Part shown: piece by piece, positions 25,759 through 33,004 of the stretch
Layout of the letters: each line of letters starts with the position of its first letter
How positions within the stretch are numbered: the first letter of the stretch is position 1
Assembly (NCBI GenBank): GCA_007571305.1
Contig: RKRR01000028.1
Coordinates: 1-50,807, forward strand
Reading direction: 5' to 3'
Source of the DNA: Candidatus Poribacteria bacterium
GTDB taxonomy: Bacteria > Poribacteria > WGA-4E > WGA-3G
Length of the DNA: 50,807 nucleotides
Program-made: the position numbers and the translations under genes
The notes under the pieces: generated by a model
What the model saw: the letters and a program-made list of their open reading frames with translations, nothing else
The model's database searches: none
Told to the model about the DNA's origin: nothing

Positions 25759-25851
25759 TATAGTGAAACCCGAAAATAAGTTCATATTTGTAGCATAGGA
25801 GACCGTTGGTTTCCTGTGCCAAGTGTATAAGTAATTACGGAATCTACTATA
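25759..25851 (+). repeat. MITE-like element, family B (copy 2, short)
   Basis: A 93-bp copy running from TATAGTGAAACCCGAAAATA to GGAATCTACTATA. It keeps the two ends and a diverged core (GTAGCATAGG at 25791-25800, CCTGTGCC at 25813-25820) but lacks about 30 bp between core and right end compared with the copy at 27092. It fills most of the gap between the two permease genes. Confidence 0.7.
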
Positions 25852-25881
25852 ACGTCAAAAACCTGATCAAGAATTAGAAAA

Positions 25882-27030
25882 ATGAAAATTTTGTCATGGT
25901 TGAAAGATAACCTATTTAGCACGTGGTACAACACTCTGTTAACCGTCCTCGCGCTCGGTTTCGTCTACTTTCTTTCGAAAGGGATTTTGGTGTGGGCATT
26001 CACGGATGCGAATTGGGATGTTATCCCTGCGAACCTGCAACTTTTTTCTGTGGGTGCTTATCCGAGGTCTGAGATATGGCGGGTGTGGGTTGTACTTTAT
26101 ACGGTGTGCGCCCTGTTGGGTTTAAGTGGCGGAATTTGGGGGGGACTCCCATTCCGATTCGCTATTGGGATCGGTAGCGTTGGATTTGTATGCGCGCTCC
26201 TACCCCTGTTTGAATGGGCAACACGTGGGTGGATATTCGGCAACGTGGCATTACTCGGTGCTTTCCTTGTTCTCGGTGTCAACGTCCGAGGCTTGGTTTC
26301 AAAAATGCGTCCTTGGATATTGGGCGCATGGTTACTCTCTTTCCCATGGACGTTGATAATGCTACGCGGTTTCGGCGAAAATTCTGTTCTCACTACGAAT
26401 TGGGGGGGGCTCCTCCTAACCCTGATTCTAGCGGCTGTCGGTATCGTCTTCTGTTTTCCACTCGGCGTACTTCTGGCATTGGGGCGGCGGAGTTCTTTCC
26501 CTGCTGTCAAGTGGGTTTCGACCGCCTATATTGAGTTAGTTCGCGGTGTGCCGTTGATAACAATCCTGTTCATGGCACAGATCATGATTCCGATTTTTAT
26601 GCCAAATGTCCGCCTTGACAAAGTCTTGCGTGCTATGTTGGGAATAACGTTTTTTTCTGCCGCTTATATGGCAGAGAACGTTCGTGGAGGACTGCAAGCG
26701 ATTCCAAAAGGGCAATATGAAGCCGCGCACGCACTGGGACTCAACTATCCATTGACGACGCTATTTATCATCTTACCACAGGCACTACGTTCTGTTATAC
26801 CGGCGATTGTTGGGCAGTTCATAGCACTCTTCAAGGATACATCTCTCGTTACAATTGTTGGGTTGTTGGATCTTTTGGGCATAGCGAAAACAGTCATTGC
26901 GAACCCAGATTGGCTGGGACTGCAAGCCGAGGTATACCTATTTGTTGCGGTGATCTATTTTGTGTTCAGTTATTCGATGTCCTATGTCAGCCAGAAAATT
27001 GAAACGGCACTCGGTGTTGGAAAAACTTAG
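25882..27030 (+). CDS. aapM: Amino-acid ABC transporter permease, AapM-like (382 aa)
   Basis: The second permease of the Aap-type uptake system. N-terminal hydrophobic segments are followed by an extra block (about 70-160), again characteristic of AapM/BztC, and by the conserved ELVRGVPLITILFMA (about 214-228), ENVRGGLQAIPKGQYEAAHA and ALGLNYPLTTLF around the ATPase-coupling EAA loop (about 265-290). FKDTSLVTIVGLLDLLG (about 315-331) is a hallmark of polar amino-acid permeases. Together with the preceding gene it would form a heterodimer in the membrane. The ribosome-binding site is weak (GAATTAGAA). Confidence 0.9.
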   Translation: MKILSWLKDNLFSTWYNTLLTVLALGFVYFLSKGILVWAFTDANWDVIPANLQLFSVGAYPRSEIWRVWVVLYTVCALLGLSGGIWGGLPFRFAIGIGSVGFVCALLPLFEWATRGWIFGNVALLGAFLVLGVNVRGLVSKMRPWILGAWLLSFPWTLIMLRGFGENSVLTTNWGGLLLTLILAAVGIVFCFPLGVLLALGRRSSFPAVKWVSTAYIELVRGVPLITILFMAQIMIPIFMPNVRLDKVLRAMLGITFFSAAYMAENVRGGLQAIPKGQYEAAHALGLNYPLTTLFIILPQALRSVIPAIVGQFIALFKDTSLVTIVGLLDLLGIAKTVIANPDWLGLQAEVYLFVAVIYFVFSYSMSYVSQKIETALGVGKT

Positions 27031-27091
27031 AAATGGTTATCACAGCCCTCTTCTAACTGAAACTGAAAACTATCTACCAACCGACTTCATT

Positions 27092-27216
27092 TATAGCAAA
27101 ATCCAAAAATAAGTTCATACTTGTAGCATAGGCTGTTAGCCTGTGCCATTAGAAACATATCACTTCAGAGTTCACACGACGATACGAGTATATAAGTAAT
27201 TACGGAATCTACTATA
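27092..27216 (+). repeat. MITE-like element, family B (copy 3)
   Basis: A 125-bp copy from TATAGCAAAATCCAAAAATA to GGAATCTACTATA with the full core GTAGCATAGGCTGTTAGCC at 27123-27141. Its ends (TATAGCAAAATCC and GGAATCTACTATA) are imperfect inverted repeats. It lies between the second permease gene and the ATPase gene and stops at the leader motif (27218-27236). Confidence 0.75.
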
Positions 27217-27217
27217 G

Positions 27218-27236
27218 CCGCAAGGAAAATTTAAAA
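27218..27236 (+). repeat. Leader motif (copy 3) before ATPase gene
   Basis: CCGCAAGGAAAATTTAAAA, a close variant of the recurrent leader, ends one base before the ATG at 27238. Its AAGG is 12 nt from the start codon and may serve as a distant ribosome-binding site. Confidence 0.6.
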
Positions 27237-27237
27237 T

Positions 27238-27999
27238 ATGGATCATCTTGAAAACGCGCCAAACGATCCGATTATTGTCTGTGAAGATGTACATAAATGG
27301 TTCGACGACTTCCATGTTCTCAAGGGGATTACGACCTCGTTTCAAAAAGGCGAAAAGGCAGTGATATGTGGTCCCTCCGGATCGGGCAAATCTACGTTCA
27401 TTCGGACACTAAATCGTTTGGAGGAGCATCAGCGCGGCACAATTATCGTCGATGGCGTTGAACTCAGCGATGATCTCCGCAATATCAATCTTATCCGCCA
27501 GGAAGTCGGTATGGTGTTCCAACAGTTCAACCTTTTTCCTCACCTCACAAACCTACAGAATATCACCTTAGGTCCCATTCGGGTCAGGAAGATGACGAAA
27601 AGTGAAGCCGAAGAGATCGCGTTATCGCTTTTAGAACGGGTGGATATTGTAGATCAGGCTTACAAGTATCCCTCAGAAATTTCGGGTGGTCAACAGCAGC
27701 GGGTCGCAATCGCAAGAGCATTGGCGATGGAACCTAAGATTATGCTCTTCGATGAGCCGACAAGTGCACTCGACCCAGAGATGATTACGGAAGTTTTGGA
27801 TGTAATGCGTGAACTCGCCCGCTCTGGCATGACGATGCTTGTCGTGACGCATGAAATGGGATTTGCCCGTGAAGTCGCTGATCGGATCCTTTTCTTTGAT
27901 GAGGGAGCGATTGTTGAGGACGCAGCACCGGCAAATTTCTTTGATAACCCACAGCACGAACGCACCAAACTTTTCATTTCACAGACGCTACAGCATTAA
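27238..27999 (+). CDS. aapP: Amino-acid ABC transporter ATP-binding protein, AapP-like (253 aa)
   Basis: The ATPase that powers the Aap-type importer. Walker [10 protein letters not shown] lies near residues 45-53, the Q-loop in [12 protein letters not shown] (about 92-103), the signature [14 protein letters not shown] (about 149-162), Walker [15 protein letters not shown] (about 169-182) and the switch His in [12 protein letters not shown] (about 202-213). It is full length and typical of the polar amino-acid (GlnQ/HisP/AapP) group. It is the last gene of the operon; the downstream DUF2283 gene is on the other strand. Confidence 0.94.
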   Translation: MDHLENAPNDPIIVCEDVHKWFDDFHVLKGITTSFQKGEKAVICGPSGSGKSTFIRTLNRLEEHQRGTIIVDGVELSDDLRNINLIRQEVGMVFQQFNLFPHLTNLQNITLGPIRVRKMTKSEAEEIALSLLERVDIVDQAYKYPSEISGGQQQRVAIARALAMEPKIMLFDEPTSALDPEMITEVLDVMRELARSGMTMLVVTHEMGFAREVADRILFFDEGAIVEDAAPANFFDNPQHERTKLFISQTLQH

Positions 28000-28039
28000 G
28001 CAAATATTGCAAAATAGGATACTTCGACAGCATATTCGT

Positions 28040-28396
28040 TTAATGGATTGCTTGCAAAAGTGTAATCGGAATCGTTTCGGAAATTGAAGGAGTATACGAT
28101 GAAAGTAAAAGCATCTCACTAACTGGTGGGCGTTGGAGAATATCTAACACAACCTCTCGGATATCTTCGGATAATTCGCTTAAGCCTGTTAATGGAAAAC
28201 TCCGAGGTCCCATATCAGTCTTCTGGGCAAGTACAGAATACTCGAAAAAAGTCATTCCCACAGCTTTACCGGTTTCTTTATTGAATCGTAGCAAAATATG
28301 TGGTGTTAACTCAATGCCTGTTGCCTGTTCACTGGAGGCAAACGAAACGTACAACGTGTCACTGACTTCATCGTAGTTAAAAATTGGTGGAACCAT
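28040..28396 (-). CDS. DUF2283 family protein (118 aa)
   Basis: The N-terminal half shows the DUF2283 pattern: FNYDEVSDTLYVSFA (6-20) followed by GIELTPHILLRFNKETGKAVGMTFFEYS, that is, strand-strand-strand with an acidic turn. The C-terminal part is a helical extension. DUF2283 genes are commonly next to small toxin- or nuclease-like genes; here the preceding gene in the same direction (28406-28738, 9-bp gap) looks like a PBECR-type nuclease. A toxin-antitoxin-like pairing is inferred, not shown. It ends convergently 40 bp past the ATPase gene. Confidence 0.7.
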   Translation of the reverse strand: MVPPIFNYDEVSDTLYVSFASSEQATGIELTPHILLRFNKETGKAVGMTFFEYSVLAQKTDMGPRSFPLTGLSELSEDIREVVLDILQRPPVSEMLLLSSYTPSISETIPITLLQAIH

Positions 28397-28405
28397 GGAT
28401 CTTTT

Positions 28406-28738
28406 TTACCTCATCCTTTTTTGGTAAGCTGTGACAATGTAATTATTTGAGATAGGTTCACCGTCTGAGCCTTCGCGAAACCGGAAGAGAACAATCGCAG
28501 TTATGTGAGTATTATCTGCAGACAAATCAACAAAGGCATTGGTGTAGCGGGACTTTTGCGGATTCAATGCATCTTGTTTCCGCCTTCCGCGCTGAATTGT
28601 TGTATTTAGATATTCTTCGTAACTTGCCATATCTGGATGGTTGATTGAGGCGATGATGTGTTGCCACCGCTCATGCGTTAAATAAACCTCATTTCCATAC
28701 CGATCATGGGTTTTCCAACGTATGCCAACTATTGTCAG
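28406..28738 (-). CDS. PBECR-like barnase/RelE-fold protein, non-AUG start or 5'-decayed (about 110 aa)
   Basis: The first ATG (28630) gives only 74 residues, but the frame stays open upstream and encodes the family's diagnostic start: RYGNEVYLTHERWQHI, then HPDMASYEEYLN. This pattern (D-x-x-G-N-x-V-x-L-T-x-E-R-W-x-H-I followed by HP) and the C-terminal NNYIVTAYQK strand are those of the PBECR group of RNase-like proteins, often found as toxins. The only start-like codon after the in-frame TAG at 28748-28750 is CTG at 28736-28738; no ATG, GTG or TTG is available. So it uses a rare start or has lost its true start. It precedes the DUF2283 gene by 9 bp. Confidence 0.55.
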   Translation of the reverse strand: MTIVGIRWKTHDRYGNEVYLTHERWQHIIASINHPDMASYEEYLNTTIQRGRRKQDALNPQKSRYTNAFVDLSADNTHITAIVLFRFREGSDGEPISNNYIVTAYQKRMR

Positions 28739-28791
28739 GTATTTTCTCTAGTAGGTCCTTGCATGCTAACTTTATTATATCATAAAAATAG

Positions 28792-28992
28792 ATGAAAGCA
28801 GAATATGATTTTTCAAAGGGTGAACGCGGTAAATTCTACAAGGCAGAAGCCGTCTTTCAGACTCCCATCTATCTGAAAAAAGATGTTGATGACTTCATAC
28901 GTCATCTCGCTGATACCAAAGGAAAAGATGTTGGCGAGCTCGTTAATGACTTGCTTCGCCGCAATATTCGGTTGATTCAGAGCATCCAATAA
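28792..28992 (+). CDS. Small ribbon-helix-helix-like protein, antitoxin-type (66 aa)
   Basis: A 66-residue basic-acidic protein beginning MKAEYDFSKGERGKFY, a common opening of antitoxin-like small proteins. Residues about 24-58 (TPIYLKKDVDDFIRHLADTK, then GELVNDLLRRNI) fit a strand-helix-helix pattern as in CopG/ribbon-helix-helix proteins. It is divergent from the PBECR-like/DUF2283 pair and 53 bp away, and could regulate the shared intergenic region. I cannot identify a partner toxin with certainty. No strong ribosome-binding site is seen. Confidence 0.6.
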   Translation: MKAEYDFSKGERGKFYKAEAVFQTPIYLKKDVDDFIRHLADTKGKDVGELVNDLLRRNIRLIQSIQ

Positions 28993-29011
28993 GTAGACAG
29001 AGTATCGCTTC

Positions 29012-29770
29012 ATGAGGTTAAACAACAAAATAGCCATTGTCACAGGAGCAGGACGCGGTATTGGCAGAGCAGTCGCGCTTCGGTTTGCCGAAGAGGGAGC
29101 GAAAGTTGTCGTTGATGACGTGAACGATACCCTCGGCCCAGAAACCGTTGCTACCATTACTGATACAGGCGGTGAATCACTTTTCATCAATGCTGATGTA
29201 TCCGATGCTGCGGATGCCCAAAGTCTGATTGCTGAGACCGTTGACACCTACGGCACAGTTGACGTTTTAGTGAACAACGCTATCTGCTCTACAGCCGATG
29301 TTCTCAACAACAACTGGGAGGCAAACTTAGCGGTCGCTCTCAAAGGCACCAGCCACTGTTCAAACGCGGTTATCCCTGCGATGCAGGAGGCAGGCGGTGG
29401 TAGCATTGTCAATGTCGCTTCTGTCAATGGACTCATCGGGTTACAGGCTATCCATGCGTATTCTGCGGCAAAAGGCGGTGTTATCGCCTTGACCCGCTCT
29501 ATGGCAGTCGTCCACGGTAAAGACAACATCCGTATCAACTGTATCTGTCCCGGAACGATTCAAACTGAAGTTTGGCAACCAATGATTGAACGTAACCCAC
29601 AGATATTAGACGACATCACGCCGTGGTATCCATTAGGACGAATTGGACAACCTATTGATATCGCGAACGCCGCGCTCTTCCTCGCTTCCGATGAATCCAG
29701 TTTCGCAACGGGAGCGGTTTTCGTCATTGATGGTGGCTTAACCGCCGGCAATCACCAGTTTCCTATTTAA
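29012..29770 (+). CDS. Short-chain dehydrogenase/reductase (252 aa)
   Basis: A classical SDR oxidoreductase. The cofactor motif TGAGRGIG lies at residues 11-18, NNAICS replaces the usual NNAG near 87-92, and the catalytic set is Ser in NVASVNG (about 137), Tyr and Lys in YSAAKGG (about 150-156), with the PG motif ICPGTIQTEVW after it. The closing FATGAVFVIDGGLTAG is standard. Members of this subgroup are 3-oxoacyl-ACP-reductase-like or sugar/alcohol dehydrogenases, so the substrate is open. The Asp-rich end of strand 2 (VVVDDVN) favours NAD(H) over NADP(H), an inference from family knowledge. It begins 19 bp after the small RHH-like gene. Confidence 0.88.
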   Translation: MRLNNKIAIVTGAGRGIGRAVALRFAEEGAKVVVDDVNDTLGPETVATITDTGGESLFINADVSDAADAQSLIAETVDTYGTVDVLVNNAICSTADVLNNNWEANLAVALKGTSHCSNAVIPAMQEAGGGSIVNVASVNGLIGLQAIHAYSAAKGGVIALTRSMAVVHGKDNIRINCICPGTIQTEVWQPMIERNPQILDDITPWYPLGRIGQPIDIANAALFLASDESSFATGAVFVIDGGLTAGNHQFPI

Positions 29771-29790
29771 GGACGTTTCAGTTTGTAGTA

Positions 29791-29806
29791 GGGCGATTCA
29801 TCGCCC
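29791..29806. terminator. Hairpin downstream of SDR gene
   Basis: GGGCGAT (29791-29797) pairs with ATCGCCC (29800-29806) across a two-base loop, 21 bp after the SDR stop codon. There is no U-run, so its role as terminator is uncertain. Confidence 0.35.
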
Positions 29807-29870
29807 GTTGTGAAACACGCGCGCAATAATTCAACGAGGCGACAACATAACACACAAAGGACACAACTCT

Positions 29871-30161
29871 ATGCCAAAACAAAACTTTGACCAAAAACTC
29901 ATCAAACTCCTCGAATCTAACCCCGACTTCGTAGATGACACCGGAACCCTCCATCGAGCAGCTATCAGAGAATGCGCCTGGAAACTCGACCCGGATATTA
30001 TCAAACAGCTCATCACCGACAAAAATTTCTTTTCGGGCTACCGTTTTATCAGGAGAAAAACCAAAATCTATTCCGAGAAGCCCTTGATGAAGCATTGGAG
30101 CTTCTGTAGACAGATGCAAAATCGTTTTAAGCATGTCGTTTGTAGCAGCGCAATTCGTTGA
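29871..30161 (+). pseudogene. Remnant of a type III DNA methyltransferase (Mod) N-terminus
   Basis: The first 53 residues (MPKQNFDQKLIKLLESNP... through ITDKNFF) resemble the N-terminal helical segment of type III restriction-modification Mod proteins, in which a 'D-x-R-F-V-x-x-x-G-x-L' block is followed by 'A-x-K-L-D-x-D-L-I-x-L-L-x-S-D'. Here FVDDTGTLHRAAI and AWKLDPDIIKQLITDKNF keep that spacing. After about residue 53 the similarity stops, and the frame continues into unrelated basic sequence that overlaps the next gene's ribosome-binding region. No SAM-binding (FxGxG) or DPPY motif follows. I read it as a truncated fragment. It could instead be a small stand-alone protein. Confidence 0.45.
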
Positions 30162-30201
30162 GCGTCGCGTCGGTCCTGTCAAATTCACAAGGAGAAACAC
30201 A

Positions 30202-31053
30202 ATGGTAACACAAGAACAGATCGATTTTTTTCAGGAAAACGGATATGTCAAATTTGGTAGAGTTTTAGATAGCGACGGCGTGGAAGCCATGCGCGCCGGG
30301 TTAGATGCTATCATTGAACTGGAACTCACTGAAGGCGACGACTCCTCACCAGAGTTCAAATACGGGCACGACAGGAGCGAAAACCGACTCAATCGGGGGA
30401 GTGGTCACCCCCGGGCGATTCATCAATACGTCAACATGTGGAAACGAGATCCGCACTATGAGTCTACTATTCATCACCCGCTCATCGCAGGGACGGCACG
30501 GGCACTGCTTGATACGCCCGAAGTCCGTCTCTGGCATGATCAGGTCATTTCAAAACCGCCTCATGATAATGGACACTTTGCGTTTCATCACGATTTCTTC
30601 TTCTGGCCCCTCAGTCCACCGAACATTGTGAGTTGTTGGCTCGCCTTGGACGATGCAACGGTGGATAGCGGGTGCATGCACGTTATGCCGAAGAGTCATA
30701 AGGACGAACGTTTCTCCATTGCAGCAAGAACGGCAGCGGATGCAGCAGCGGCAAAAGCACGTGAAGAAGGACGCGAGCCGCCTCGAGATCAGTGGACAGA
30801 AAGACGGGAGTTAGACATCAGCCACGGTATTCCCGTGGAATTGAAAGCAGGCGAGTGCATGTTCCACCACTGCCTCAACTTCCACGGCACACCCGCAAAT
30901 GTTACGGAGCAGCAACGTCGAGCCTTCGTTATGATTTTCATGGCACAGGGGGTTTGCTATAACAACGCGCAATCCTCGAACCACGTTCTCGTCCCAACAA
31001 TCGAAGTTGCGGACGGCGAACCACTCGTCGGTGATGCGTTCCCGGTAGCGTAA
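30202..31053 (+). CDS. Phytanoyl-CoA dioxygenase (PhyH) family protein (283 aa)
   Basis: A second Fe(II)/2-oxoglutarate oxygenase, distinct in sequence from the one at 18398. The ATG at 30202 has AAGGAG (30189-30194) 7 nt upstream and gives the typical PhyH start EQIDFFQENGYVKF; the longer frame from 30133 is rejected. His129 and Asp131 in AFHHDFFFW form the HxD pair, and the distal His228 lies in LNFHGTPANVT with Arg239/240 following in the usual place. SGCMHVMPKSHK (157-168) is the strand before. LWHDQVISKPP (110-120) is typical of the subgroup that acts on small hydrophobic or phosphonate-like substrates, so the substrate is open. Confidence 0.9.
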   Translation: MVTQEQIDFFQENGYVKFGRVLDSDGVEAMRAGLDAIIELELTEGDDSSPEFKYGHDRSENRLNRGSGHPRAIHQYVNMWKRDPHYESTIHHPLIAGTARALLDTPEVRLWHDQVISKPPHDNGHFAFHHDFFFWPLSPPNIVSCWLALDDATVDSGCMHVMPKSHKDERFSIAARTAADAAAAKAREEGREPPRDQWTERRELDISHGIPVELKAGECMFHHCLNFHGTPANVTEQQRRAFVMIFMAQGVCYNNAQSSNHVLVPTIEVADGEPLVGDAFPVA

Positions 31054-31105
31054 CTCTGCATCGAATCGGGGTTACAAATCCCTCCTACAGCAGAGGTCTA
31101 AAGTG

Positions 31106-32329
31106 ATGAAAGACCCAACGTTTATTACAAGAGTTGTTCTGAAAAACTATAAGAGTATCGCTGCGTGTGATGTAAGATTACAACCTTTAACATTTCTCGT
31201 AGGTCGTAACGGTGCGGGTAAGAGCAATTTCCTTGATGCGCTACGATTCGTTGCCGATGCGTTGAATACATCCCTCGATCATGCTGTACGAGATCGGGGT
31301 GGGATCAACGCTGTCCGCCGCCGCTCCCGTGGACATCCAAATCATTTCAGTATTCGCCTCGACTTTACTTTGCCTGAAGGTGCTGTAGGACATTATGCTT
31401 TTCGCATTGGTACACGTTCACCTGGAGGGTACGAGGTTCAGACTGAAGAGTGTACAATCCGGGCAGAACACTTTCGAGTTAATGATGGTACTGTGACTAC
31501 GAGTGCCCGGGTTGCGCCTGCTGCTTCAACGGATCGCCTCTACTTGGTGAATGCCTCTGGACTGCCTGAATTTCGGCCCGTCTACGATGCCTTTTCTCGA
31601 ATGGGATTTTATAACCTCAATCCCGATAAAATCCGGGATCTCCAAGCCCCTGAGCCTGGGGACGCGCTTATTCGTGATGGTAGTAACCTTACTAGTGTCC
31701 TTACTCAACTTCCACCTGCTGCGAAAAAAGATATTGAGGAATATTTAGCAGCAGTTGTCCCTGGTGCTCATGGGGTAGCTGTTAAAGATTTCGGCCCTAA
31801 GGAAACATTAGAGTTCAGACAAGTTGTTACAGGAGATAAACACCCCTGGCGATTTCTCGCAAACAATATGTCTGATGGCACACTTCGCGTGTTAGGGATT
31901 CTGGTGGCTCTGTTTCAGGGAAATCACGGCACTCAAAAGCGCGTATATCTCGTCGGAATTGAAGAACCAGAGCTCGCGCTTCACCCAGCAGCAGCAGGGG
32001 TGTTGCTGGATGGACTCCGAGATGCTGCCCATAGAACGCAAGTTATCATCACTAGCCACAGTCCCGACCTTCTTGATGACAAGGATCTGGATGCGGATTC
32101 AATTCTTGCCGTTGAATCTCGCGCAGGAAATACAGTAATTGCCCAGGTGGATGAGACAGGAAGGTCCGCGCTGCGCGATCGGTTATATACAATAGGAGAG
32201 CTCCTTCGTCTCAATCAATTGCGCCCCGACCCGAAATCTATAATTAATGCCGAGAAAGCAGCACAACTTTATTTTTTTGATCTCGATAAGGAAAAATCTA
32301 GCCATACAAAGGGTAAGGGAAAACGCTGA
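31106..32329 (+). CDS. RecF/OLD-like AAA ATPase, putative defence ATPase (407 aa)
   Basis: An ABC-type AAA (AAA_21/SMC-like) ATPase. Walker A GRNGAGKSN lies at residues 33-41 after VVLKNYKSIAA (typical RecF-like opening). Residues about 250-262 hold the signature-like NNMSDGTLRVL, Walker B is VGIEEPELALHP (about 280-291), and the switch His is in VIITSHSPDLLDD (about 314-326). There is no C-terminal TOPRIM in this protein; instead the next gene overlaps by one base (TGATG) and encodes a TOPRIM-like DUF4276 protein. The two-gene layout parallels OLD, Gabija and PARIS-type anti-phage systems. A GTG three bases upstream is an equally spaced alternative start. Confidence 0.8.
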   Translation: MKDPTFITRVVLKNYKSIAACDVRLQPLTFLVGRNGAGKSNFLDALRFVADALNTSLDHAVRDRGGINAVRRRSRGHPNHFSIRLDFTLPEGAVGHYAFRIGTRSPGGYEVQTEECTIRAEHFRVNDGTVTTSARVAPAASTDRLYLVNASGLPEFRPVYDAFSRMGFYNLNPDKIRDLQAPEPGDALIRDGSNLTSVLTQLPPAAKKDIEEYLAAVVPGAHGVAVKDFGPKETLEFRQVVTGDKHPWRFLANNMSDGTLRVLGILVALFQGNHGTQKRVYLVGIEEPELALHPAAAGVLLDGLRDAAHRTQVIITSHSPDLLDDKDLDADSILAVESRAGNTVIAQVDETGRSALRDRLYTIGELLRLNQLRPDPKSIINAEKAAQLYFFDLDKEKSSHTKGKGKR

Positions 32330-32952
32330 TGATAGTCAAAATTGGTTGCATTGTTGAAGGGCACGGCGAAGTAGCATCCGTGCCCATCCTGATTCGACGG
32401 GTAGCAGCAAGTCGTTATCCAGAATTGGCAATGGTCATCCAACCTCCCATCCGGATCCCCAGAAATAGAATTGTCAGGCTAGGTGAACTTGAGCGAGCAG
32501 TCGAATTGACGTATCGGAAAATTGGTAGGCAAGGAGCTATATTTATCATTCTTGATAGCGACGATGACTGTCCAGCGAAATTGGGACCTGAGCTTCTTGA
32601 TCGGGCATTACAAACTCGTAAAGATCTGCCAATTGCCGTTGTGTTGGCGAAATGTGAGTTTGAGTCGTGGTTTCTCGCAGCTGCAGAATCCCTTCGGGGG
32701 CAAAGAGGTTTAAAAAATGACATTGACCCACCAGACAGCCCGGAGGGAATTCGTGGAGCAAAGGAATGGTTGGATCAGCAGATGGTACCTGGCAGAACAT
32801 ATCGTGAAACGCGCGATCAACCTGCACTTGCAGCACTTTTTGATATAGAACAAGCGCGTCAAACCAATTCGTTCGACAAATGTTATCGAGACATCATGCG
32901 ACTTCTCGGGGAATTGCGAAAAGCAAACGATTTAACCAGTGAATATACCTGA
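32329..32952 (+). CDS. DUF4276 TOPRIM-like protein, partner of the ATPase (207 aa)
   Basis: A DUF4276-family protein with TOPRIM-like acidic positions: Glu10 in CIVEGHGEV, Asp76 and Asp78 in IILDSDDDC, and two further acidic residues in AKCEFESWFLA (Glu110, Glu112). These match the E...DxD metal-binding layout of TOPRIM nucleases, as in OLD family proteins. Its ATG overlaps the ATPase stop codon (TGATG), so translation is coupled. Function as effector nuclease of a two-gene defence module is inference; the family has no assigned reaction that I know of. Confidence 0.75.
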   Translation: MIVKIGCIVEGHGEVASVPILIRRVAASRYPELAMVIQPPIRIPRNRIVRLGELERAVELTYRKIGRQGAIFIILDSDDDCPAKLGPELLDRALQTRKDLPIAVVLAKCEFESWFLAAAESLRGQRGLKNDIDPPDSPEGIRGAKEWLDQQMVPGRTYRETRDQPALAALFDIEQARQTNSFDKCYRDIMRLLGELRKANDLTSEYT

Positions 32953-33004
32953 GGAAGAAATATAATCTATCACACCCATTTACCTGTGAGATGGAGAATT
33001 CAAT

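Noticed and set aside
26097..26510. 137-aa minus-strand frame inside an amino-acid permease gene
   Set aside because: Pro/Arg-rich antisense shadow; the permease motifs are on the other strand.
29778..30200. 140-aa minus-strand frame
   Set aside because: It crosses the Mod relic in antisense and has no SD or family features.
30133..30201. 23-residue extension of the second PhyH protein
   Set aside because: AAGGAG directly precedes the ATG at 30202 and the added residues are not PhyH-like.
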